Below are positions 25,347 through 38,200 of a DNA stretch of 64,000 nucleotides, piece by piece (positions within the stretch are counted from its first letter, which is position 1; each line of letters starts with the position of its first letter). Source of the DNA: Setaria digitata (taxonomy: Eukaryota > Nematoda > Chromadorea > Rhabditida > Setariidae). A program made the position numbers and the translations under genes. Location: the NCBI GenBank assembly GCA_003640385.1, contig RCAB01000005.1:434001-498000 (forward strand). Reading direction: 5' to 3'. The notes under the pieces were generated by a model that was not told the DNA's origin, searched no databases, and saw only the letters and a list, made by a program, of their open reading frames with translations.

Positions 25347-27978
25347 ATATAGGGTAAGTACGATAGCACTAAATTATGTTTTTATGCAGTTTATTTGTAT
25401 ATACTAATGGACACTCGCTAATACAGCATTGAACTAGTTATATTCATCATTTTTAATAATTTCCCCTCATTTAGATGACTAATAGTTATCTTTGTTCACG
25501 ATTGAGAAGCCGATATAACAAATGCCAAGATATATTTGAAACAAATGTTTATACAACGAAGAATGTCACATTGATCGAGTAAATGGGAGCTTTCTATGCT
25601 TCCTGTCTTATATATGACTTCATTTTTCCTGAATTTCAACGCTCAACTTGAAAGAAATTGAAAGTTTATTGATATGGATACTAAAATATTGATTCTAGAA
25701 ATCCGTAGAAATCATGCCAACTGTGTAGGTCTACCAGTTTGTGTTATCTATGCTGCAGCGGAAGTTTACCGGAAAGATTCCGGTTCTCTTATATGTAAAA
25801 GTAACAGGCGTACAACAAGAAATGTAAAAAATTTTGAAACATGGCTTGGACCTGTCGCATACGCATGCTTTTTACTCAGTAAAATTTTAAAAGATATAGC
25901 TGCTTTATATTTATAGTAGTAAACAGCATAAATGTAATTATATAATCGGAGTAAGCCTTAGTGGATGTGAAACGCGTGGTAACTAATCGTTCTGCATGTA
26001 AGATCCATTCTGCTTCCTTCTTCATGTTAAAATTTTGTGGAGTATTGGTTTTGCAGTGGGAACTTCGAGCCCTGAATTACCCTCTGCTAATTACTTGCTG
26101 ATAAAGAACTTTTGTGTTATTTAAATTTTGCAATTCAAAATAGAAGTCCGTATGTTTCGTGTATTTCAAGATGATGTGACTCCTGAGTTTACTTATTTCA
26201 TGGATTTCGATGTTGCACAGATTTCTTTTCCGTGCTTTTTCGAAGCATAAGATATAATCCAGTCTCTGCATATTTTTATTTGAGAAGGCTGTAGAATGAT
26301 ACGAATTTTATGGATAGCTGTCTGACACATCCTGGGTTTCTTATTTCTTTCTTTCTACACACGTATACAGGAGATACTATGGTGTTATGAAGTTGGAAAG
26401 AAAAAACAATAACATTTTAGGTTTGTTTTCCAATTTTGTTGAAGAAAAATGAAGCTGGAAGAGTTCCAGATAACAACTTAAGAGGTAGCCAACATCAATT
26501 TTTTATAAAATTTGTAAGTAAAACTGTAAAAGTGTTATTTATCATAAGGAAAGGCGAGTGTCTCGTAGAAGAGAAGGGTCCTTACATCCCCTTTTACAGA
26601 AGATTAATATTTCGGAGAGGGAGTTTGTAGCGGGAAGTTGAAACAAGATAACTGCTTCTTGGTATAAGACCACTGCTCCATAACCATTAATTTCCATTAT
26701 AAGTGCTATCGTAAGAAAATTCCTCAGTTTGTTTAGCCAGCAATGCTCTCTCCTAGCCGGAATCACTCACAATATCGTGAAAACCTATGGGATAAAAGAA
26801 TTTCAAATGAAACCAAGAGCTGCTGCATGCAACTAGTGTCCAGCAGCGTTTGTTAATTGCCAGTATTTCCTTTTTTTCGGCGTGTAAATGACGGCTGCAG
26901 AGTGGCGTGATATTGGCGTGCAGGAAGGGGAGTGATAAAGATAGTGCGATATGTGTAAGGAGTAATTCGTAATCCTTTGCGCTGAGTAACGTAGTTTGAA
27001 GAAGTGTTTTGCAGGATAAGATTAACTTAGTGGTGTTATGTATAGGACGAAAAGCAAGCAGTTTGTAGTGATATATATGTGTCCATGCTAGTCTGCTCGT
27101 TTCTCTGAATGGATGCACGTGAAGCCCTCTCGTATCATCCAAATGGTTTGCTTTATTACTGGCTCTTTTTGATGAATTTCAGATTCAGCTGAGATTTGAC
27201 ACTTCTCGCCTTAAATCAATTATAGTATAATGGTTAGATTCATTCTAAATTTGAACTGTAAGACATAAAGCTGAAAATGCATAAAAGTTTGAAACGGTAA
27301 AAGAAAAAAAAATTTATGCTACATATATCCTTGTAATCTACGAAGTATGCGGTTGCAGGATTTGTGCTCCGTTATTTTGAAATTTGAACAATAAGAAAAG
27401 AAAACTTTTCTTAATCTCTCAGATTTAAGGTATGAGCAAACAACTGAAGAAGATGAGTTCAAGATTTGAAGAAATCCTCATTACTGCATTGTTATTTCTT
27501 AAAATAATTTCTTTAGATGTGAGGAGGCATAAAATTTCAAGTGATTTCATAAAATTGAAGAGGGAAGTTTAGAAAAGTTTGAGGTGGATATAGATAAACC
27601 TCAATAATGAAGTGAAGAGAAACATGAGTTGGGAATGGAGGAACTCTAAGGAGCTGTAATAAGTACGAGTTGAAGAGAATGAAATCAGAAATGACCCAAA
27701 GATGGAATCGTTAAGTAGCCGAAATCATTCATTATTATGTATGCCAGGTTCAGTTATATGCTGTAAATGTCAGGTAAATAATAAGGATGAATAGAAATGA
27801 AGAGCAAAGAAAATGTCAATTTGCTTGTAAAAAATGATGCAAATCATTTTATATTTTGCGGCATAAATTCCTAAATATTGTAAACGATGGATAATTGCTA
27901 GTGTTACAATTATTTTAATGTGTTTCAGCACAGGAATACTACCTTAGAATTGTCGTTCTCCAAGAGAAATCTTGTCAG
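25347..27978. other. Intergenic region between uL30m and SET1
   Basis: About 2.6 kb without a supported gene. Frames at 25674-25916 (plus), 26542-26766 (minus) and 26753-27142 (minus, 129 codons) have no recognisable domain and no supporting splice structure. The missing first exon of the SET1 gene, which must end one base into a codon, is expected somewhere here. A 45-codon frame starting MSKQLKKMSS near 27432 was considered but has no suitable donor. Confidence 0.4.
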
Positions 27979-30900
27979 TTGCAGGTGGTAAAGCATCAGC
28001 AGGAGGATCAAATCGATCGCGTTCATCATCGGAAGTAGCACACCATATTCACCATAGAATTGCTTGGAAAGCTATTAATGTCGATGCGAAACATGTAATT
28101 TTTCGATGTGATGGCATCTGTAAAGACGATCCAAAGGTACCTTTTAGGTTCAAAAAAGATGTAGCTCGATAACAAACTTTCATATAACGCCATCAATTCT
28201 CACAGCCATAAGTCCATACTTCACTTCCCTTATAACTACGGGAAATAATTATACCTTTAACTTTGCAGTAAACTTCCATTACTGGAAGAAAAACTATCAT
28301 TTATTCTTTGGTAAAGCTGCAGAATTAAAAGTAAATTTCCATTCTATGTCGACTAATATATGAATTTAAAAAAATTTTTTAAATAAATGTTTCACGTTAT
28401 ACATAAATTGATCTTGGATTGTGCAACGAATGGGCAGAATTCCACTGTTGATTTTTGTTGATTCATTCTTTAATTCGTTATAAAATAGGTAAAAGAGAAG
28501 TGTTGCAAAAGATCAAGTAGGATAATTTTGCATTTAGTGATAGAAATGATAGATGAAGTGCAATCTCTCATACTCCCTAGTATTTGAGGAACAGAATTTC
28601 ACATAACAGGGAATAAATAATTTTAGTATAGTGTACATACACTGGGTGATCCAAGGAATCCATTAACAAGGTTTCGCAGTGCGGAGTCAGTCGATCTTCC
28701 ACTTCCTTCTTTTGTTGTAAGTGCATTTTTTTGGTGGATAGGTTCAAATACATATATACTTTATCTTCTTTTTTCGTCTTTTCATTGTGTTTTCATCATC
28801 TACGTAGTTGTTTCTTTGGATCGGTGATTGTAGTGGAATGGAATTCAATTGAGAATTTCGAAGGCCTTAGACCTTGATTATTTTCTCATAATTCTTTTAC
28901 AGTTAGACAATAATTCGGTCGGACCACAACCAAGACGCGAAGTATCAATATTTGGTTTAAATGATAACATTAACCATGCATTTTTGTCTGATATGTGCCA
29001 GTAAGTTTTTGTGAGTTCTTTTCAAAAAATTTTTCACTTAAAAACTGAGCAAAATTCAACGCTTAGAGGATATGTTAAATTTTCAAATGAATGGTACAAA
29101 ACCTCTCGCACTTATTGTTTTTCAACGTTTTCAGAAAGACAGGTCAACTTATTGAAGTATTCGTATACATGCATCCTCGGACGAAAAAGCATTTGGGTAT
29201 GGCATACGTTGTCTTTCAGGATGTCGGGAAAGCCGATTCTTTTGTTGCAAAAAATAACGGAACTTCAGTTATGGGACAAACAATTACGTGTGTCGTTGAT
29301 CCATATGGTGTGTGTTGTTTGTGTCCCTTTTAATAAGAATTTGAAAAGATTTTTTAGTTGCTGAAATAATCAATATTTGTTTTTATTAGTACCGATTTTG
29401 CTTAAACATAAGCGTCATAGAATGGGGCTGGAGAAAGTTAGTTACTCATTAAGAGTAGGAATTACTTTATTTAGCTAAAAAAAAAACATAGAAATTAAAG
29501 AGACAGGAAATAAATTATTAGAAGTAACAATGTATTTTTTTTAAGCGAAAGAAATAAGTCGGCGCTACGAAGAGCAGGCAGTAGAAGCAGCACCAATACC
29601 ACGTTACTTATCACGCTTGGATCATAATAGACTGACTGAGTTTCGAAGGATTGGATCTTTAGATATATCTGAATATGTAATCTTTCACAAGTAATTAATC
29701 AGCACTCAGGTTTTTATAAAACTGACTGTATGAAAATTGAATTTTTTTTTTTTTTCTTCGAATAACGTTAAAAAATAACTATAGGCAGTTTGAGAACATA
29801 AGTAGTTATTTTAAATTCTAGAAGAGCATAGTGACAAACCTGATACCTTCAACTAGTTCGCAGCAACTGGTCGACTGTAAAGTATTGGAATCAGCGTCAC
29901 AGAAACAAGCTGATGATTCTGAAGTTTCATTTTACAATGATAAAGAGCGAGAAATGCAACAATCGGTTGAAGGCGCACTGACGAAAAGTATCTGGTTTTT
30001 CAAGGAATTCTGATTGTATTATGCTCATTTTTTATAGGTTTTCTGGTTTTTAGACTGAAAATCGCTCACAAGAAAACTAGTAAGAATCAGCTGACTGAGC
30101 AATCATTAAATGAACTGTCACATCCAACTTTAATAAAAAGAGGCTTTAACTACGGATACTTTTTTCCAGATAATTTTATCATTGCCTCAGCCTGCTACTA
30201 ATTCAGCTAACCAGAACAGTATTTTGTTATTTGAGTTATATGCTCAAACTTCTTGAAAAGAAAAAGGTCTTAGCTTTTAGTTTACGATAAACTAAATCTG
30301 CGTTACAGTAGCGCGCATCGAAAATGAAAAATCGGCAAATGAACGTTCGAAGATTCCTTCAGCAGACCATTTTCCTCCACCGACAGTATCTCCTAACTCC
30401 ACAAATTCTCCATGTCCATTGGTACCAGCAGCGCATCAGACACTCTGCACTCATAACTTTATATCTCAGCAACACTCTCAAACACCTTTTTCTTATTACC
30501 GCCCACTACCACCCAGTTCTATATCTCCTATTTCGGGTTTTCCACTAGCTCCATCCACTAGTGTGTTTTCATCGTTACCACCTCTTCCACCAGTTGTCGG
30601 ACGACCTCCATTCCCTGCCTGGTCAAATATTCCACCACCACCGCCACTAACCTCAGGTTACTTTGACATTTTGATAATTTCACTTTTTAAAGAGAAAGCC
30701 TTTCGGTGACTACCGCAAATTTTCTAGAACTACTAGTGTTAAGGTTACGAACTGGTCTTTCATCAACCTCTCACTTATTTTGCATGATCATATGGAATTG
30801 ATCAAGGAGCTGTTTTTTTGAACATTGCAGTTATTTCGCAACAAATCTGAATATATTTGCTAAGCCAGAAATATTGAAGTAGAATTTTAAATATCATTCT

Positions 30901-33900
30901 GCTTCTTCTTGCTCATTCGGTCATTACTTTTAGCAGCTAGTACTTGGCCAAGGACAGGATCAGTTGCGAATCTGGTAGCACCTCAAGTTCTTCACACGGG
31001 AAGTTCGACACCAGTAGCATCGTATTTCACTTCAACTACCTATCAGACATTACCAAGTACTTCATCATGTGAAGAGGCTGCGCCAATGGATCCAGCACCA
31101 TCAGCGGTTTCTTTTTTCTTTTTCACTTCATTATGTTAGTAGTTCGGCCAACAAAATTGATAAAGTTATTGATTTGTTTATTTCACAGAGGATTGTCTGA
31201 ATTCTAACTGCATGTAAAAGTCCACAGAAGGGACTGTAATGAAAATTTGTTAAAGTTAATTTGAGATTCAAGATATTCTTCATGAACTTCTTCAAATATT
31301 TATGCTTTTTTATGTTCAGGAAACCAAACAGAAAAAAAAGCCCAAAACAGATGCTTCAAATGCACAGCGCAGAAAACGAAGTGCTCCAGGTTATTTTGAA
31401 TATATTCACCCACCTTTTCTTTTTCAGTAGATTATTATTGTTGATATGATAAGTTTTTGGACTTGCTTCGAACAGTGATCTCTGAAGTCAAGAAATTTGC
31501 TCCAAGTATATGGAAGTTATTAGTTTCTTTTTTCTTTTTTTTTTTTTTTTAATAATATGCTCTTCAGTGAGTGGAAAAACAAAAGTGAGCAAAAAGAAGC
31601 GTCTCCGTGAATCCAGTTCAGTTTCTTCTTTCTCTACAAGTAGCAGCTCAGAGAGTGATAGAAGAAGTGAATCTAGTGAGAGAAGTTCTCAGAGCAGTTC
31701 GGGTACTATTAAAAAAAGGCACCGACAGCGAAAAAAAGGATTTGTAGAAGTGAGTGATTTATTCAATATGATGTAATGTAATATAGCCAAAATCCACTAT
31801 ATTTCTGTCTCAGGAATATCAGGTTTTCGGCTTTTGTTACAGAAAGAGAAATGGTCACGCCGGTTTTTTTAAGTTTGGAAAAGCATTCGAAATCAGTTTC
31901 TTGTTAAAATCTCAATCAGCTTACTCTCCAGTGATCCTGTTTTCCTTGAAAAATAAAAGCACATGATAGAAATATTCAGTCAGTGTTCTTAATATTTAAA
32001 CGGAATGACTGCTAGCTCTTGCATAATCTTATGTGTAACTGAGAGAAAAGAGTAAGACGGAATTATAGTTTATGACAAAATAGAAAATTGCAATGTCATT
32101 AAATAAATTTTTATTATCACATCATGTACGACGTTCTGTCAGTCTATAAGAAAAGGGTTAATGGAAGAGAGAAACACGGTAATGTTCAACTTTTATTTTT
32201 TTATTTTTTAGATATGTTTATTTGACTTCAGTGGATTCGTTAATAGTTTTGTAGTCTGTAATAAGGTCGGAAATTTTTTAGGAACACAAGTTTTACAAAA
32301 AAAAAGGTCCGGGTGGAAGCGACTACTATAAGGTAATGGTGTTTATTTTTGTCATTAAATTGTTAAGATTATTTGAATTGTAGAGAAAAATTTTGATACT
32401 AGATGTAATATATGAAGTAATTTGGACGATCAGATTTATAATTTTAAGAGTTAATCACTGGTTAACTTTTGACAAAGAAGTATTCTATTTTTTATATTCC
32501 CTTATCTAAGGTCTACCTTTAGAGTATTTTTGTAGCGTTGTTGGTTGGGATGCTTTGGGATCGTTGAATAGCAGTTTCATATATATAAAACAATTTCTGT
32601 TCATTCAACCCTTTCAGCATTATGCGTAATTTTTAAGAGAGAAATAAACTTTTTCCACTTAATATTTTATTTTTTCGCGTTTATATTACATGGTGTTGCG
32701 AACCATATCGGGTAAACCCGAACATTCAGGACACACTTGGGTTAACTTAAAGGTGTCTTGTGATTCATGTTTTTGTTTTTAGGAAATTGTGATTCGGAAA
32801 AACGATAATGCAAGAAAATGTTCATATGAAGGTAAAACAGATTTACTTCAATCACCAGAACTTGTGGAAGAAGTGGAAAGTTATATGCGAATTCGAAAAT
32901 ATAAAAAACAGCAAAAAACTGCTGAGCGAGATGAGCAGTTTGCGGAACCAGATATAGACTTGCCAGATCTGGAAAGTGTGAGTAGTGAGGAAGATCAACT
33001 GGATATGCAGCATCAGCAGTTAAAAGAAGGGGAAACGGTAAGTTTTTGTTCTTATTGGTGCTTAAAATTATACTTTATAGTAAAGTTATATTAATTCATT
33101 GAGTACTTGAGATTCGAAAACAACTCAAAATGTTGCGGTCTATAAACTGTTGTTGCTCCTACGTCTTCGGAATGGTTTGTGAGTAATTTTACTGCAAGCT
33201 ACACATGTAATATTACATGGTAATCTAAAATCAGAGTTCGTCAATAGAATTTCAATTTTTTTTTGAGTTCAGTTTTAGAATTTTTTATTTAAACAATTCC
33301 AGGCTAGGAAAAGTCATGAGGTCTTATCAGCGAAACATATGCGTCAAGAGCAGTCTAAGCATGTGGATTGGCGGAAAAAGCGAATAATGAAGAAACGACT
33401 TAGGCAGCAGTACCTTTTGATCTCCAGATAATAAAATCTGTTTAGTATCAGATTTTCTTCCATTCATGATGGATAAAAGATCGAAATAAGAAGACTTGAT
33501 TCTTGGAGTTAACTTTTTTATCGCGATAGTAAAGTTTCTTTTTTGCAGTGATTCCAGAAGTTATAAGAGTCGAGAAAGTTCCAGCTTGAGCGAGAATGAA
33601 AAGGGCCATAGATGGTCTTCATCTTCTTCAACTACGGAGCCAGAAACAGAATCCGATGAGTCGTCTTCTTTCAGAAATTATAAAGGGTGCATTTTTAAAA
33701 TAAAGAATTTGCTTTTTGATTATTGAAGTTCAACACAGCCTATTGTTTCAGATTAAGTGATTTCGAAACTCTAAATTTGTAAGCTTTTAGATGAGTGTTT
33801 GAAATTTATAGTAAATTTTCATATCGTATGACGACATCATTTCTGATAGATGTGAAAATTTTAATGGTACACGATTTGGACACTGCAATAAAAACCTTTG

Positions 33901-35210
33901 CTTCTAGGACACGTAGGCGTCCTTCAAATCATTCGAAAAGTTCGAAAATGGTAAACTTATCGGTTTGTTTTTTATGCTAAATTGTTGCGTTTTGGTAACA
34001 CCACTATCAAATTTTAAAAAAAGAGGTTCTTCATAAGTTATGGATCTAATATTTTTAGGTTAGAGTTGATTGGAATATGGTTGACCAAAACCAATCTTAT
34101 TAATATGACGTTGTGAATGAAAATAGTGTGCTATTTCATCTACGTGATATTCTGTATTCTAGCTCAAATTATATGGAATATTTCTATAAATTTCGTCACT
34201 ATGTAATCATGAAAATTATTCAGGATATGGTTGAAGCAGTGACAGCAAGCAGCGAAGAATCACATGACGAAACCGCAACAAGCAATGCGGCACATCAACC
34301 AATGACATCATCCATGAAAAAAAGTCTCATAAGTTAGTTTATTGAAACTTTCCTTATACCGGACGGTTTTCACGAGTGGATGTAATTATTATTAAAATCT
34401 TTTGATAATGTTTCACTGTGAGGAATACTTGAATAAACCGTTAACCGTCACGGTTTATCCAAGTATTCCGTGACATTTTTATTTGTAGTATGCGGAAGTT
34501 TTCCAGAGAATGAATCCACTCAGTCACTACCAACTCCTAGTTTTATAACTTCACCAGAGAAGCTTTCGGGCGATTCTCCACTTCCATGTATAACTCAGTC
34601 TACACCACCAGCAGAAAATTCACGCCCTTCGTTCGAACGACGACTTGAGAATTTGTTTCGATCTACTGCAATGCAATCTCCGGTAAGAGTAATTAGAATT
34701 TTGTGGAGTTTGTATTTTTTTTTTTTAAACATTGCTCTGAAATCAGTGATAAGGGTAAGTTAACTGGTTATGTTCAGTAGCTTAAAGTCTTTTTATTCGA
34801 AAGATGATTTCAAATTAAAAAAGCGACGAATAATACAAGAATTAAAAAGAGAGGGAAGAAATAGATATTTCTTTGTCTGTCTTCTGCTGTTGCAAAAGAA
34901 AGAAGTTTGAGTAACCCATATTGGTCTTACATAATTCTTGTGCACTTTCCGATCCTTAGTTTCCAGATTATCGAGGTGCATGAGGAAGAAAAGTCAGATG
35001 ATGCTACTCGTACTTTAATTCCATCTATTTCAGGTAATAATTTTTTTTAATTTTATTTTTAAGAGATGCTGCATTGTGCAACATTATTTGATTTACATAT
35101 CGCCAGCGTTTATTAATTGTGTAACAAATTTGATTCATTTCAAGACTAGATTAAGCTCTTTATTTGCAGAGAAGAAAGGCATTTAGGGAAAGGATTTTAA
35201 AGTTCCCGAA

Positions 35211-35241
<31 letters not shown>

Positions 35242-38200
35242 ATTGGGGATTGGATTTATTGGCGACCTGTGCAGATCTGTTAGATCTCTTAGCTATATAC
35301 AAGCCCTTTTTTTGACTAGTGAAGTAGTATTAGCTATTTTTCAGTCGTTGATATACCTTCTTTACCATCATCTACAACACCTCATGTCAAGGAAATGAAG
35401 AAAACGCCTTTATCAGAAGCTTGTGTTATTGTTACTCCTAACAGTGCTAAAGCTCATATTGCTAGACATCCATCTGATTTAAATCCCACGTAAGTTCTGT
35501 TTTGCAGTGAAATTTTGGGAAGAATTTGATATTAGTAATTCATTTTAGATCCGTTTTTATTTACCTTCATTCTTAAAATTGTCAAGCTTTCTTCTGAAAA
35601 TACATTGATGATACCTTTTCTTTTTTTGTTTTTATTTTGGATTTTCACGAAACTTTTGTGGGAGTTAAGAAAATGTTAAGAATCAGAATCAAGTTGTATT
35701 TATTTTAGTTTTTTGTATCTATAATTTTCTCAGTCATTTTACTTTTTTTTCTCTTCTTATCTATTCTTTTTCATTCATTCCCTTGGAGCAGTTTTTTTCA
35801 GTTGAATTTCTAGCTTGAAAAATTTCCCTTATGTTTCATTTTTTTTCCATTACTCTTCCTCGTGATTTTAGCATTTCGTGGGCAAATTCAGAACAACAAG
35901 TAGCAATAAATTCGCTGCATAATGACGTTATTTCATGTCCTGTTTCTTTTGAGGTAAATAATTTCTTAACAATCATCGATTCGGCATTTTACTTGTCATT
36001 TTTTTATAATCCCTTTTGAAAATGAATTGTTGCTCATTATCTAGTTATTAACTTAAATATAGGTTTTGTGTTTGAACTTCAACCAACATGTCTTAATATG
36101 AATCTTGATTTTGTATTTTACAGATAGGTGGATCTTCACCTGTGGATGTTGGCCTTAATAAAGTTAAGGAAGAGAATAAGCATTTGGATAAAGCACTTAT
36201 GGAGCAGTATGGACTGGATCAGGATCAGGAAGGAGATGGATCAGAAGAAAATGAAGAACAACGAGAATTGAAAGAACAGATTTTAGAGAAAAAGGTTGAG
36301 ATTATCTCGTCATTCTTTTCTTTTTGACCAGCTTTCCAATGTTCATTTGTGGATTCATAATTCGAATTCTTACAGAGAGCGGCTCGTGAAAATTATGTGC
36401 ATGCAGTATATATGGCAGTTCGTGAAGACCTGAAAAATGTTTTACTAAAAGATTTAATGCGCAAAATCGAAAGTGTTGCATTTGAAAAATTGGAACAAGG
36501 ATGGAAAAAAAAGGAAAAAACTAAGGTTTGGTAGTATTTTTTGCTAATGTGATACGAATTAACAAATTCAAAATTGTAAAGAAAATTTCAAATTATGTCC
36601 GTTGCTTATTATTATTATTATTATTTTCAAGAAATTTACAACATTATTTTCTACGAAATTGTTCATCATCGTCTTGTGCCAAATAACATACTGCAGAATG
36701 CAGTTTCATCATGAATTTTGCTAATTTTGTTTGTATGTTCTGAGACTAAATCTTTTTTATTTATATTGATTTCAGTGCAGTAATAGAATGACGTCATTGA
36801 GTAGATAGAAACTATTTTAAGAGAAATTTCGATTCCTGAGTTATTGGTGAAGGAATTTCTCATTTACTGGTGAAGTATTTCAGTAACAGTTTAGTCTAAT
36901 ATAATGAATTCATGATTTAAAAGATTAAGAAAGCAAAAATTTCCTGTCTCCCAGTTAATTCAGTAATGCTAATTTTGTTTCAGGAACAGGATGATGATTC
37001 CGTACATAGTGAATTGAAAGACAGTACTATCGATACAATAATATTAACTGTTGATAAAACCTGTATTCCTTCAATTAAGCAAACTGTAAGGTAAAACTCC
37101 TACATTCTTCTGAATTCTTAATTTTCGGAATATAGCTAGAAATGGTATATGAGATGGCTGGCAAGATTTGAAGTGGGCTCTTTGAGTTCATATTCTCTTA
37201 CTTTTTTAAAAAAAAAAAAGGAAATAATAGTAAAGGTTTTTTTTTTCTAAAAAAAATGTTGCGGTGTTATTCAGAAATCATTTGAATTGTTAATTACGTA
37301 ATAAAGTATTGACATTATGATGCTTATTTTTCTTGACTTTCTCTTTGTAAACTAGTTTTTTCAGTTCAAAAGATTCGTTAAACGAAGTGGTTCGACAAGT
37401 AACTGAACAAACAAGAGCTGAAATGTCGGCAGCATTTGGTCCTGATACGGCAGCGCTTTTGGGTACTGGATTATTCTTCAAGGGTTTAGGCATTGCAAGG
37501 AACATGCCGAGCTTCAAAAAAGTTGATCATTTATCTTCTTTTTGATAATCATTACTTATTCATTTTTTGAAGTTATATAATTTCCTTTACTTTACTGATT
37601 TAATTTTTTTTTTTTCTTTTTGCTACTAAATATGAAATCCCATGCTTTCTGTCTTGTAATACTCATAATATTCCTTTATTACTTCATAAATAAATTTCAG
37701 CTTTATTTCATTATTGGTACCATATCGTTTTTTAATTTAGGCGTTATTTTTTAGTGTTTTTTCTTTCTGATCTTAGTAAACTGGAAATAACTATTTCTAG
37801 AAACGATTGCTTTTGTCGCCTAAGCGCAAACGACGTTCCAGAAGTGCAAGCAGCTGTAGATCTTCGTGTTCCGTCTATTCACATACAAGAAGCGCTTCCA
37901 GAACTCCCTCATCGAGCCGAAGCTGTAGACGAAGTGAAAGTCAGAATCGAAGTATAAGTGAAAGCAGCATAGCCGAGGAAAGAAGTTCAGATGACGAAGG
38001 CAGGAGTGAAAATGAACGGTATCATTTATTGGACTACTAACTAAAAATAATGTTATATCTGTCTTTTTTATGTTTAGTGCTAAATTAATTGTGCAAATTG
38101 TGAGCATCAATATCTAGACTATGTAAATGAAGCTAAATTTAAATATTGGTTGAAAACTAGAAAAAACGAATTGGATTATGGAAAAGAATATTTGCTAGTT

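Noticed and set aside
10143..27069. Weak resemblance between 10143-10172 and 27040-27069
   Set aside because: About 22 of 30 bases match with no extension on either side, not enough to call a dispersed repeat.
26753..27142. 129-codon minus-strand frame
   Set aside because: No recognisable family and no poly(A) or splice context. Length alone is not persuasive.
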